A stretch of DNA of 64,000 bases from assembly GCA_002396385.1 (NCBI GenBank), contig DGTD01000042.1, forward strand, positions 25,761-89,760, in the 5' to 3' direction. The stretch is from Bacteroidales bacterium UBA4345 (GTDB lineage: Bacteria > Bacteroidota > Bacteroidia > Bacteroidales > Paludibacteraceae). Numbering within the stretch: the stretch's first letter is position 1; every line of letters starts with the position of its first letter. The translations under genes and the position numbers were made by a program. The notes under the pieces are model-generated. The model ran no database searches. It had not been told where the DNA came from and was given only the letters and a program-made list of their open reading frames with translations. This document shows, piece after piece, positions 9,221 through 17,629 of this stretch.

Positions 9221-10234
9221 TTAGTCGAAAGTTGAAAATAGTGTTTCACGTGAAACATCAAAGTTTTTTGAAATACTATCCATTATATCGAATAATTCTT
9301 CTTTTGTGTTTGCTTTCAACATTGCAATTCTAGTCGACTTGAAGTTGTCGATTCCTTTGAAGAGTGGCGAAGTTGCGATGTGCCGTCGGGTATGAACAAT
9401 TCCCCTCTGTTCACCTAGCATCTCTATATTGTTTTCTGCTTGTTCTTTCAGTATGTTCAAATAGTAGTCAAAATCTTTCTTTTCTACCTTTTCACCGGTT
9501 TCCAAATAGTGTTTTATCTCTTCAAAAATCCAGGGTCTGCCTATACTTCCACGGCCTATCATTATGGCGTCTACACCATACCTTTCGAAGCATTCTTTTG
9601 CACGTTCTGGTGTGGTGACGTCGCCATTTCCGATGATTGGAATTTTAATTCTCTGATTCTTTTTGACTTCACCAATCAGTGTCCAATCAGCTTGCCCTGT
9701 ATACATTTGTGCCCTTGTTCTGCCGTGTATGGTTAATGCTTGTGCGCCACAGTCTTGAATTTGCTCGGCTAAATCGGGAATCACAATGCTGTTATCGTCC
9801 CAGCCAAGGCGTGTCTTTACGGTAACTGGTGTTTTCACCGCAGAAACTACAGCCTTTATTATTTCCAGCATTTTGGGTATTTCTTTCAATAATCCGGCAC
9901 CACCGCCTTTACCTGCTACTTTTTTAACCGGACAACCGAAGTTTAAGTCTATAATGTCAGGATTTGCGCTTTCTGCTTTTATCGCAGCATCTCTTATAGG
10001 TTCCGGATCTCTTCCATATAATTGAATACCTACTGGTCTTTCGAAATCCGATATTTTCAATTTGTTTTCGCTGTTAGGCACGTTTCTAATTAGCGCATCA
10101 GCCGAAATGAATTCTGTATACATCATGTCAGCTCCAAAACGCTTGCATAGTTTACGGAATGCAGGGTCTGTAACATCTTCCATTGGAGCTAAAAACAATG
10201 GTTTTTCTCCAAAATCTAAGGTGCCTATCTTCAT
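9221..10234 (-). CDS. dusB: tRNA-dihydrouridine synthase
   Basis: A flavoprotein that reduces uridine to dihydrouridine in tRNA D-loops. The TIM barrel starts FLAPMEDVTDPAFR; the catalytic Cys is in DLNFGCPVKKVAGKGGGAGL; HGRTRAQMYTG and the phosphate-binding GNGD and MIGRGSIGRPW follow. The 337-residue size is typical. The frame extends to a TTG at 10285, but ATG 10234 starts right before the conserved core, and a well-spaced promoter lies just upstream of it. Near its 3' end the gene contains a perfect parS site encoding DVSRET, so protein and centromere sequence overlap. Confidence 0.94.
   Translation of the reverse strand: MKIGTLDFGEKPLFLAPMEDVTDPAFRKLCKRFGADMMYTEFISADALIRNVPNSENKLKISDFERPVGIQLYGRDPEPIRDAAIKAESANPDIIDLNFGCPVKKVAGKGGGAGLLKEIPKMLEIIKAVVSAVKTPVTVKTRLGWDDNSIVIPDLAEQIQDCGAQALTIHGRTRAQMYTGQADWTLIGEVKKNQRIKIPIIGNGDVTTPERAKECFERYGVDAIMIGRGSIGRPWIFEEIKHYLETGEKVEKKDFDYYLNILKEQAENNIEMLGEQRGIVHTRRHIATSPLFKGIDNFKSTRIAMLKANTKEELFDIMDSISKNFDVSRETLFSTFD
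9242..9257. other. parS site 1 (perfect)
   Basis: TGTTTCACGTGAAACA, the full 16-bp palindromic ParB-binding consensus, inside the dusB coding sequence. Confidence 0.9.
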
Positions 10235-10254
10235 AAGTTGGGTAATTTGTTTTG

Positions 10255-10286
10255 CAAAATTACTTGTTCTATTCCAACCCGCCAAA
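10255..10286 (-). promoter_or_regulatory. dusB promoter, Bacteroidota type
   Basis: On the minus strand TTTG (10283-10286) is followed after 20 bases by TAATTTTG (10255-10262), matching the TTTG/TAnnTTTG primary promoter of Bacteroidota, about 20 bp ahead of ATG 10234. Confidence 0.6.
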
Positions 10287-10345
10287 CTTTGTGTTTTCCA
10301 ATCCGCTCTAAATTCGTAACTTTGCCGAAATTTAAATCTTAGAGT

Positions 10346-11605
10346 ATGTCAGAACTTAAACGCTCCGATATTGAGATAATGGCTCCTGTTGGTTCATACG
10401 AGAGTCTTGCAGCAGCTATTCAGGGTGGTGCCAATTCTGTTTATTTTGGTATTGACAAGTTGAACATGCGTTCTCGTTCGGCCAACAATTTTGGAACCGA
10501 TGACCTCCGTAACATTGTGCGCATCTGCAAAGAAAATGGGTTGAACAGTTATCTAACCCTTAACACGGTTATGTATAACGATGACCTTAGCTTGATGCGC
10601 GAAATTGTTGATGTTGCCAAAGAAGTAGGTTTAACAGCCATTATTGCAAGCGATGTGTCTGTTCTTCTCTATGCCAAGCAGGTTGGAGTAGAGGTTCACC
10701 TTTCCACACAACTTAATATAGCGAATACAGATGCCGTAAAGTTTTATTCCGCCTATGCCGATGTTGTAGTATTGGCACGCGAAAACAATATGGATCAGGT
10801 TAAAGCTATACACGAATCCATCGTTAATGAGAATATCTGTGGCCCATCTGGCAAGCCTATCCGTATTGAAATGTTCTGTCATGGAGCGTTATGTATGGCT
10901 GTATCAGGTAAATGTTATTTAAGTTTACAGAACTATGCCGCATCGGCCAATCGGGGTGCTTGTTATCAACTTTGTCGTCGTTCCTATATTCTTACTGATA
11001 AAGAAACTGGCGATGAGATTGAAGTAGATAATCAGTATTTGATGTCGCCAAAAGATTTGAAAACCATTCATTTTTTGAATAAAGTTATTGATTCAGGTGT
11101 AAGAGTCCTTAAAATAGAGGGAAGGGCTCGTGGACCAGAATATGTAAAAACCGTAGTTTCTTGTTATAACGAAGCCGTTAATTCAATTTTAGATGGTACT
11201 TATAATGAAGCCAAGATTTCTGAATGGGATGAGCGTTTGAAAAAAGTATTCAATCGTGGTTTTTGGAATGGCTATTATTTAGGACAACGACTTGGCGAAT
11301 GGTCTCATGTTTATGGTTCTGGTGCTACTAAGAAAAAGGTCTATGTTGCAAAAATCAACAAACACTTTAGTAAAATTGGTGTTGCTGAAATTTACCAGGA
11401 GACGAATGCAGGTATAAATGAGGGCGACGATTTGATAATAGTCGGTCCTACCACTGGGGTTATAGAATGTAAAGCCGAAAATATGATGGTTAACGGTCAA
11501 GTTCAAAATCATGTTTCACGTGGAACAGTCTTTTCAATGAAAGTCCCTGTTAAGGTTAGACCTTCCGATAAGGTTTATAAAATGGAAGATACATTGAATG
11601 ATTAG
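10346..11605 (+). CDS. peptidase U32 family protein (tRNA/rRNA hydroxylation type)
   Basis: A 419-residue U32-family protein. The N-terminal TIM-barrel part begins EIMAPVGSYESLAAAIQGGA, and the family signature EMFCHGALCMAVSGKCYLS sits around residues 174-193, with further Cys in NRGACYQLCRR; these cysteines are expected to hold an iron-sulfur cluster. Known relatives are collagenase-like PrtC and the TrhP/RlhA/UbiU proteins that hydroxylate RNA or ubiquinone using prephenate, so an RNA-modification role is more likely than proteolysis. A TAACTTTG -7 box lies at 10317-10324. A parS variant lies within its 3' part, encoding NHVSRGT. Confidence 0.88.
   Translation: MSELKRSDIEIMAPVGSYESLAAAIQGGANSVYFGIDKLNMRSRSANNFGTDDLRNIVRICKENGLNSYLTLNTVMYNDDLSLMREIVDVAKEVGLTAIIASDVSVLLYAKQVGVEVHLSTQLNIANTDAVKFYSAYADVVVLARENNMDQVKAIHESIVNENICGPSGKPIRIEMFCHGALCMAVSGKCYLSLQNYAASANRGACYQLCRRSYILTDKETGDEIEVDNQYLMSPKDLKTIHFLNKVIDSGVRVLKIEGRARGPEYVKTVVSCYNEAVNSILDGTYNEAKISEWDERLKKVFNRGFWNGYYLGQRLGEWSHVYGSGATKKKVYVAKINKHFSKIGVAEIYQETNAGINEGDDLIIVGPTTGVIECKAENMMVNGQVQNHVSRGTVFSMKVPVKVRPSDKVYKMEDTLND
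11512..11527. other. parS site 2 (one change)
   Basis: TGTTTCACGTGGAACA, the reverse complement of the classical Bacillus parS TGTTCCACGTGAAACA, inside the U32 gene. Confidence 0.85.
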
Positions 11606-11625
11606 TTTGTGGAATTTTTAAAAAT

Positions 11626-11658
11626 AGAGTATGTACTGACTGGTGCATACTCTTTTTA
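11626..11658 (+). terminator. terminator of the U32 gene
   Basis: Stem AGAGTATG / CATACTCT followed by TTTTATT, about 20 bp after the stop codon. Confidence 0.75.
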
Positions 11659-11692
11659 TTGGATATATCTGCTAGTCTCTATATTGTATTTG

Positions 11693-11708
11693 AGTTTCAC
11701 GTGAAACA
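11693..11708. other. parS site 3 (one terminal change)
   Basis: AGTTTCACGTGAAACA; 15 of 16 bases of the ParB consensus, intergenic. Confidence 0.85.
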
Positions 11709-11741
11709 CCATGCACTATTTAAAGCATATAATCTATTTTA

Positions 11742-11757
11742 TGTTTCACGTGAAGCA
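11742..11757. other. parS site 4 (one change)
   Basis: TGTTTCACGTGAAGCA; 15 of 16 bases, intergenic. Confidence 0.8.
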
Positions 11758-11861
11758 CTGGTATATCATCTGGTAAATTATCGTGTCTGATTAATAAAGA
11801 TACTCAGTTGAAATTCCTTATTAAATCTAATATACATATTCTGTTTTGTAATTTATTTTTC

Positions 11862-11877
11862 TGTTTCACGTGAAACG
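11862..11877. other. parS site 5 (one terminal change)
   Basis: TGTTTCACGTGAAACG; 15 of 16 bases, intergenic. Confidence 0.85.
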
Positions 11878-12027
11878 AGGTATTTTTTTATGCGTTGGTT
11901 ATTCTTTAATAAATAACTATATATCTTTGTTAGTGTAGTCTGAAATTAAAAAATAGTCTATTATTTACTTTTTGTTGTAGCTTTCAAATTCGAGTACCTT
12001 CTTTAAACTGATTTTATAAATATTTTT

Positions 12028-12043
12028 TGTTTCACGTGAAACT
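12028..12043. other. parS site 6 (one terminal change)
   Basis: TGTTTCACGTGAAACT; 15 of 16 bases, just beyond the 3' end of the lipoprotein gene. Confidence 0.85.
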
Positions 12044-12048
12044 CCTGA

Positions 12049-12519
12049 TTAATTAGTTTTAATTTTTATATTGCTGTTAAGTTGATTTTGCCATTCATAT
12101 TTCGGATTCTCTATCTCTGGTTCGTTTAATCCATTTCCTTTTACCGATATTTCTGCATTTAGTCCTGTTATTTTAATTTGATGACACAGCCACGTGGCTT
12201 TTCTTCTTGATCTTCTTTCTGCTTTTCTTGTGTCTTCTTTTATATTACTGTTTCCCGTAAATACGTAGTTTCCTTTTCCTATTTCCTTTAGTGTTTCCGA
12301 AATTTCGTTGATTATTGTCTTTGTCGGAATGTCTAATGTGTTATTATCTTCAATGCAGTAGAGTGTAATATCTAAATCATATTCCTCTATTAGTTGTTCC
12401 TGTACTGGTAGTTCACTGCCAGTGTTTGGATTCTTATCTATCCTGTTTTTGCTATATGACGGGCTATTGCAGTTAAGAAGAAATAGAGTAAAAAGAATTT
12501 TATAAGTTATGTGTTTCAC
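12049..12519 (-). CDS. putative lipoprotein with a degenerate OmpA-like C-terminus
   Basis: The frame is open from ATG 12528, but that ATG lies at the edge of a perfect parS site and would give MFHVKH. GTG at 12519 gives the more natural lipoprotein signal MKHITYKILFTLFLLNC, with Cys as the lipidation site, so this start is preferred (about 156 residues). The C-terminal half (RKAERRSRRKATWLCHQI, then KGNGLNEPEIEN and NSNIKIKT) loosely follows the helix-loop pattern of OmpA/Pal peptidoglycan-binding domains, but key residues are not clear. Function unknown beyond probable outer-membrane or periplasmic anchoring. Confidence 0.6.
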   Translation of the reverse strand: MKHITYKILFTLFLLNCNSPSYSKNRIDKNPNTGSELPVQEQLIEEYDLDITLYCIEDNNTLDIPTKTIINEISETLKEIGKGNYVFTGNSNIKEDTRKAERRSRRKATWLCHQIKITGLNAEISVKGNGLNEPEIENPKYEWQNQLNSNIKIKTN

Positions 12520-12527
12520 GTGAAACA
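12512..12527. other. parS site 7 (perfect), over a start codon
   Basis: TGTTTCACGTGAAACA. It overlaps the translation start region of the minus-strand lipoprotein gene, so bound ParB could affect its expression. Confidence 0.9.
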
Positions 12528-12558
12528 TGTCTGTGACGATTTAATATGATTACTACTT

Positions 12559-13011
12559 TTATTCTTTATTTTGCGAGTCTATCCATATAGTTGTCGGCCC
12601 GTCGTTTATTAGCTCGACCTTCATGTCAGCTCCAAACACACCAGTGCCAACTTCCTTTCCTAAATCTTTGCTGACTTGTGCTACAAACTTTTCGTACATC
12701 GGAATAGCAAAGTCTGGTTTCGATGCCTTTATGTATGAAGGCCTGTTACCCTTCTTTGTTTGCGCATGCAAAGTAAATTGGCTTACGATGATAATATCTC
12801 CTTTTTCTTCAATGACCGACCTGTTCATCACTCCATTCTCATCTTCAAATATCCGAAGGTTGACTATCTTTCCCGATAGCCATTTGATGTCATCTTTTGT
12901 ATCTCTATCTTCTATACCTACAAATACCAGCAATCCTCTTTCTATTGCCGACTTTATTTTTCCGTCGATTGTTACTGATGCACGGTTTACCTTTTGAATA
13001 AGTACTCTCAT
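12559..13011 (-). CDS. dtd: D-aminoacyl-tRNA deacylase
   Basis: A 150-residue DTD that hydrolyses D-amino acids wrongly attached to tRNA. The N-terminal MRVLIQKVNRASVTIDGK, the catalytic SQFTLHA and the C-terminal NDGPTTIWIDS (carrying the Gly-cisPro type motif) are all present and length is standard. It lies 61 bp past the end of uvrC on the same strand with a perfect parS between them. Confidence 0.96.
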   Translation of the reverse strand: MRVLIQKVNRASVTIDGKIKSAIERGLLVFVGIEDRDTKDDIKWLSGKIVNLRIFEDENGVMNRSVIEEKGDIIIVSQFTLHAQTKKGNRPSYIKASKPDFAIPMYEKFVAQVSKDLGKEVGTGVFGADMKVELINDGPTTIWIDSQNKE

Positions 13012-13044
13012 TTTTTTATCTATATATTTTGATTAATAGGGTGG

Positions 13045-13060
13045 TGTTTCACGTGAAACA
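13045..13060. other. parS site 8 (perfect, extended palindrome)
   Basis: TGTTTCACGTGAAACA inside a 20-bp perfect palindrome GGTGTTTCACGTGAAACACC (13043-13062), between uvrC and dtd. Confidence 0.92.
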
Positions 13061-13072
13061 CCAAACGTTTTT

Positions 13073-15010
13073 TCAAACTGATGTGTTATCGTTATTTTTA
13101 ACTTCTTTGATTAACGCCTCGTAAATTATTTTTGCTTTACTTTTGCCCACTACTTTTTCTATTTCTTCAAGTGGTTGTTCTTTTATGCGTTTTATGCTTT
13201 TAAACGTTTTAATCAGTAGTTCTTTTGTCTTTTCTCCTATTCCGGCAATTTCGTCAAGTGCTGAATGCGTTTGACGTTTACTTCGTTTATCCCGGTGAAA
13301 TGTTATGGCAAAGCGGTGAACTTCGTCTTGAATATGTCCAAGTAGTCGAAATACCTGACTGTCTTTGCTCATACCTACAACCAATGGAGGAAATCCAAAT
13401 AGCAGTTCGTGTGTACGGTGTCTGTCGTCTTTTGCCAAACCTGCTATTGGTATATCGAGGTGCAACTCGTCTTCTACAACCTGGCGGATGACTTCCATTT
13501 GTCCGGCTCCACCATCGGCTATTATCAGGTTCGGTAACTGTGTACCTTCATTTACAATTCGTGTATATCTGCGGCGGACTACTTCCTGCATCGATGCATA
13601 GTCATCTGGTCCGACAACAGTCTTGATGTTATACTTCCGGTAATCTTTCTTACTTGGTTTCCCCATTTTGAAAACTACACAGGCTGCTACCGCATCGGTA
13701 CCGCTTATGTTCGAGTTATCGAAACATTCTATCTGTACGGGAAGTTCTTTCAGGTGCAGTTCGTTCTTAATGTCGGTGAGCAGCTTTACCGCCCGTTGTT
13801 CTGGATTGAATTTTTCCATGCGCTTCAATCGGTCGAACCGGTATTGCTTTACATTCTGCATCGATAGGTCAAGCAGCTTCTTTTTATCGCCACGTTGGGG
13901 TACTGTTTTAACAGCACCCGCAAAATTGTATTCAATTTCAAATGGTAGCAGAATCTCTTTACTCACACTCTTGAAACGTTCGCGCATCTCTATAATGGCC
14001 GATGCTAGAATTTCTTCCTTTTCATCGTCGGTCTTTATCTTATACTCGAATGTGTAGGCCTGGTTTATTGTTCCGTGAACTACTTTTAAATAGTTGACGA
14101 ATGCGTTGTCATCGTCAATTTCAATGGCAAAAACATCAATATTGTGAAGTGTTGGGCTTACTATGGTTGACTTAGATTTGAAATTTCCGATTTGTTCGAG
14201 TTTTTCCTTAATTTCTTGTGCTTCTTCAAATTTCAGTTCCTCGGCAGCGGCCAGCATCTGTTTTGTCAGATAATCCTCTAAAGTGTCGAGGTCTCCTTTC
14301 AAAATGTATTTTATCTCTTCAATGTTCTTGTTGTATTCCTCCTCTTTCTGTTTACCCTCACAACAACCGTAACATTTCTTGATGTGGTATTGCAGACAAA
14401 CTTTGTATTTGTCTTCCCATATTTTCAATGGATCGAGGTTGTAATTACAGGTGCGGATTTTATACAGACTGTGTATAAGTTCCAGCACCGTCTTCATTGC
14501 CGGTATGTAAGTATACGGACCGAAATACTGTGATCCATCATGTATAAGCTGCCGGGTATAGAAGATGCGGGGATAATGCTCGTTTTTGATAACTATCCAT
14601 GGATATGTCTTACTGTCTTTTAAGAGAATATTGTATTTTGGCTGATGCTTCTTTATAAGGGCGTTTTCCAATAACAGGGCGTCTTGTTCACTTTCAACAA
14701 CCACGTATTTCAAGTCGCAGATTTGACTGACCAAAATTCTTGTTTTCAGATTGTGCTGGTGGTTCTTGTTAAAGTAACTGGAAACACGTCTCTTTAGGTT
14801 TACAGCCTTACCCACATAAATAATTGTTCCTTCCTTATTAAAGTATTGGTAGACGCCCGGTTTTTCTGGTAGCGAAAGAACAATCTGTTTAAGCCTGCTC
14901 TCAGCGGGTTTCCTGTCGTCGAGTTCGGAAAGACCCTGAAAGGTTTCTTCAGATGTCTCGTTATCTGGAAAAGTATTATTTGTTTTTTCTTTATCGTCGT
15001 CTTCAATCAT
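13073..15010 (-). CDS. uvrC: UvrABC system protein C
   Basis: A 645-residue excinuclease subunit that makes both incisions in nucleotide excision repair. In order: GIY-YIG nuclease (PGVYQYFNKEGTIIYVGKA, about 51-69), a Cys pattern (CNYN...CLQYHIKKCYGCCEG), a UVR helix pair that contacts UvrB, an RNase H-like C nuclease (ECFDNSNISGTDAVAACVVF) and a C-terminal tandem HhH (LDEIAGIGEKTKELL). The first 35 or so residues are an acidic, low-complexity extension not usual for UvrC; a later start is possible but no better ATG is present before the GIY domain. Confidence 0.96.
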   Translation of the reverse strand: MIEDDDKEKTNNTFPDNETSEETFQGLSELDDRKPAESRLKQIVLSLPEKPGVYQYFNKEGTIIYVGKAVNLKRRVSSYFNKNHQHNLKTRILVSQICDLKYVVVESEQDALLLENALIKKHQPKYNILLKDSKTYPWIVIKNEHYPRIFYTRQLIHDGSQYFGPYTYIPAMKTVLELIHSLYKIRTCNYNLDPLKIWEDKYKVCLQYHIKKCYGCCEGKQKEEEYNKNIEEIKYILKGDLDTLEDYLTKQMLAAAEELKFEEAQEIKEKLEQIGNFKSKSTIVSPTLHNIDVFAIEIDDDNAFVNYLKVVHGTINQAYTFEYKIKTDDEKEEILASAIIEMRERFKSVSKEILLPFEIEYNFAGAVKTVPQRGDKKKLLDLSMQNVKQYRFDRLKRMEKFNPEQRAVKLLTDIKNELHLKELPVQIECFDNSNISGTDAVAACVVFKMGKPSKKDYRKYNIKTVVGPDDYASMQEVVRRRYTRIVNEGTQLPNLIIADGGAGQMEVIRQVVEDELHLDIPIAGLAKDDRHRTHELLFGFPPLVVGMSKDSQVFRLLGHIQDEVHRFAITFHRDKRSKRQTHSALDEIAGIGEKTKELLIKTFKSIKRIKEQPLEEIEKVVGKSKAKIIYEALIKEVKNNDNTSV

Positions 15011-15655
15011 ATATTGATGTTTAAGCTGTGTTTCAACTTTAAAATTACAATAATATTTTGTTTGTGATTCTAGGTCGGTTTAACCCTTTTTCGAAATTTT
15101 GGAAAAATACTGGTTAATTTGAATTTTTAGCCGCCAAGCTGATTATTTTAGCCTCTCCAGTGTTATTTTTCTAAATTTTTCGATGAAATGGCGATTTTAT
15201 TTCTATTTTACATTAAAATGAATTGCAAGGAAAAATAAAGTATTATTATTCTAATATACTAGTAATTAATTAAATATGGTTTAATTTACTGTATTTTTAC
15301 TTTCTGAGGTTTTCATATTTTTGTGTGTCCGTGTGCTAACCAACAAAAAACTCTCTTTTTCGGTAAAACAATTCACCTGAAATTTCACAACACAAAAACA
15401 GTTTGTTGTTCGCCTGTTGTGAGTAAGTAAAATTTGTCCGCCCGAGTACCATTACTTTTTTTCTGCTGAAAGCCGAGTCCGGTTCCTGCATTATGCTTCT
15501 CCAACCAAAAAGCATCAAGTTACGAAACTGACACCCAGATTCCGGTTTGGTTTTGTGTACATTGTTCGTTTTCTAAAGTGTATGCGAAAGCTTTTTGTCT
15601 GTTCCCTTTAAAATGTTATCTTTGTGCAATTTTACTGTAAACTTTTACATATTAT
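15011..15655. other. 645-bp intergenic region
   Basis: AT-rich gap between divergent genes. The only supported element is the promoter just before the secreted-protein gene. A 60-codon open frame at 15336-15518 has no gene-like features. No RNA gene, DnaA box or parS was recognised here. Confidence 0.6.
15594..15624 (+). promoter_or_regulatory. Bacteroidota-type promoter
   Basis: TTTG (15594-15597), 19 bases, then TATCTTTG (15617-15624), an exact match to TTTG-N19-TAnnTTTG, 31 bp before the start codon of the following gene. Confidence 0.75.
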
Positions 15656-16252
15656 ATGAAAAAGATAGTCTCAATTCTATGTTTGATTGTTTGTTCGCAA
15701 CTATCATATTCAGCCAAACATATTCTGTTTTCCGGTATACCTATGGGTGGACCTAAAGAACAGTTTTATGAAAAAATACAGAAAAAGGGCTTTCAACGTA
15801 TACCATGCCCCGAGTGTGTTGACGATACCACAAACAACAAAGCTTATTTTTGGGGCACCTACCGTGGTTTTTCCAATTCAATAATTCAAGTTTCCGGTTT
15901 TAGAAAAGATGCGAAGCACGTCGATAAGGTGGTGGTGATGCTTGATGTCTGTAATTCTTGGCGTGCCCTTTACGACTACTATGCCAAAGTAAAACAGTCG
16001 CTGGCTAAGGAGTATGGACAACCAAAGGAATGTAGGGAAATGTTTCACATAAATGGACAACCAAAAACCGATTCCGACCTTTTTATCGAAGTACAGCAAG
16101 GAAATTGTGAGTATGTTTCTATATTTTCTTCGAAACGTGGTGCCATCATGGTTTCCATTGTTTATGTAAACAAACAGGCAAGGGTCTATGTCACTCATAT
16201 CGACAAGGGAGATTTTGAAAACACCTTTAAATCTAATAATCTAAGAAATTAA
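15656..16252 (+). CDS. secreted protein of unknown function
   Basis: A 198-residue protein with a Sec signal peptide (MKKIVSILCLIVCSQLSYSA). The mature part starts HILFSGIPMGGPKEQFYEKIQKKGFQ, a pattern I associate with small Bacteroidota periplasmic proteins whose helix-beta repeat resembles DUF-type lipid or peptide binders; no function is known to me. Cys residues (CPEC) occur in the second strand. Preceded by a consensus promoter; probably monocistronic. Confidence 0.75.
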   Translation: MKKIVSILCLIVCSQLSYSAKHILFSGIPMGGPKEQFYEKIQKKGFQRIPCPECVDDTTNNKAYFWGTYRGFSNSIIQVSGFRKDAKHVDKVVVMLDVCNSWRALYDYYAKVKQSLAKEYGQPKECREMFHINGQPKTDSDLFIEVQQGNCEYVSIFSSKRGAIMVSIVYVNKQARVYVTHIDKGDFENTFKSNNLRN

Positions 16253-16470
16253 TTGGTTATCAGTTATATAAATACTCAATCGGTTAATCTGGTTGGGTAT
16301 TATTATTTTATGGATTCGAATAGAAGTATAAGTTCTTCTTCTATTTTTGATCGTGATGTGGTCCTTTTCTTTCGTTTCTTAAAACTGATTATGCTGATTA
16401 AAACTACGTCAACCATCATTTTAAAGTATTACAAAGAATACTTTGGGCGATGATTAATGATTATTTGGTT

Positions 16471-17352
16471 ATGAGGTACATTTTTATTTTTTTATTACTT
16501 CCTCTTACACATCTATTGTTTGCTTGTGGTGCTACAGATGTAGCATTTAAAGGATTAAATGGCCCTGTAAAGTATAGGGAGGAGGGTTCGGAAAAATTTT
16601 GGTTCGACAGGGACGGATATCTGGTTTGTGCTTTCAAGTGTAATACAGTTGGAGTGAGTTTTTCGTGGTATGAGTATTATAAACACTTTTTCGATAAAAA
16701 CGGTAAAAGAATTGAAACCATCGTATATACCGATAGTCTGTTTACCCATAAACGAGACTATCTTACTTACAAATACGATGAAGAAGGTCGGCTGGTAGAT
16801 ATTCGATCAAAATACTTTGCTTCATCCTACACTCCTAAAGAAGAACCTTCTCCAATTAAATACTATAAGAAATATGCTAACGGTAAGCCTAATTCGTTGG
16901 CTGTATTTAAGAAAAAGAAGAAGATGTTTTACTGTCATTATGACGGAGATGGAAAGTTATGCCTCGTTAAGACGGCTTATGATGGCGGTGTCAGTATTGA
17001 GAGAACATTTGAAGACGATAAACTGTTGTGTTTTGATATTTTACGAAATGATAGCTTGATTTATACTGAAAGTTGGGTTTATGCTAAAAATGGAAAACTA
17101 TTAGAGTATAATTTGGGTTGCGATACCTGCACTAAAGATTTTGTCCGTGATAAATGGACTTATAATAGCGATGGACAACTTATTGAAAAACAAATAAATC
17201 ATAAAAATTATTTTGATGGTATCTCAACATCTAGTCAGAATTGTACAGTTACTTATCTGTATGACGAATGGAGAAACTTGGTGGGCGAGGAGTGGCGGCA
17301 AAATCTAAGTGGCCATATTATTCAGAAAAAATATCCTATACTCTATTATTGA
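16471..17352 (+). CDS. putative lipoprotein with YD-like repeats
   Basis: The frame opens at ATG 16450, but ATG 16471 gives a proper signal peptide MRYIFIFLLLPLTHLLFAC ending at a lipobox Cys, so 293 residues are chosen. The mature protein is rich in Tyr/Asp/Gly beta-hairpin units such as YDEEGRLVD, YDGDGKLCLV and YNSDGQLIE, the pattern of Rhs/YD-type repeats, here few and without a toxin tip. It is likely anchored on the cell surface or in the periplasm. Role unknown. Confidence 0.72.
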   Translation: MRYIFIFLLLPLTHLLFACGATDVAFKGLNGPVKYREEGSEKFWFDRDGYLVCAFKCNTVGVSFSWYEYYKHFFDKNGKRIETIVYTDSLFTHKRDYLTYKYDEEGRLVDIRSKYFASSYTPKEEPSPIKYYKKYANGKPNSLAVFKKKKKMFYCHYDGDGKLCLVKTAYDGGVSIERTFEDDKLLCFDILRNDSLIYTESWVYAKNGKLLEYNLGCDTCTKDFVRDKWTYNSDGQLIEKQINHKNYFDGISTSSQNCTVTYLYDEWRNLVGEEWRQNLSGHIIQKKYPILYY

Positions 17353-17394
17353 TTTTTCTCTCCGAGCGCTTATTTTTTGTAAAATGTATCTGTA

Positions 17395-17627
17395 TAGGTT
17401 CTGGTGTTGGCGATACTCAGTATATTGGTGGTTATAATAGAAGTTCTTTTGTGGATGCTATGGAGATGTCTGGCGTTGAAGGTAAGTATGCTAATAAAGT
17501 CATCGATAAAATGGTTACCTATAAAGAAAAATGGTATGATATTATTGGAAAATCGTTCTTATCGGAAAAATTAAAGGAGGCTTATTTTCTATTACTAGAA
17601 AACCGTATAAACAGATTGAAAATTTAA
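17395..17627 (+). pseudogene. relic of a HipA-type kinase C-terminus
   Basis: About 75 codons reading GDTQYIGGYNRSSFVDAM and ending EKWYDIIGKSFLSEKLKEAY plus LLLENRINRL. This matches the end of HipA-family toxins, where a short helical segment ends in W..I..SFL....K..Y..L...R...L. The kinase core is missing and the open frame begins by overlapping the preceding lipoprotein gene in another register, so no functional start is evident. The stop is 2 bp from the convergent rarA stop. Interpreted as a truncated toxin-antitoxin remnant; a short free-standing protein cannot be excluded. Confidence 0.5.
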
Positions 17628-17629
17628 TC

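Larger units (their letters stand above)
11606..12048. other. non-coding parS-rich gap
   Basis: AT-rich 443-bp gap with no credible gene. It holds a terminator for the U32 gene at its left end and four parS-type palindromes (11693, 11742, 11862, 12028). No DnaA box was found in it, so it looks like a centromere segment rather than the replication origin itself. Confidence 0.8.

Noticed and set aside
12187..12200. CACGTG at about 12192 as another parS
   Set aside because: Context is GCCACGTGGC, which lacks the TGTTT/AAACA arms; it is within the lipoprotein coding sequence.
15336..15518. 60-codon frame in the gap after uvrC
   Set aside because: No promoter or ribosome site on that strand and no recognisable features.
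16253..16453. 66-codon frame between the two secreted-protein genes
   Set aside because: No signal peptide or domain, AT-driven composition, and it ends inside the next gene's leader.
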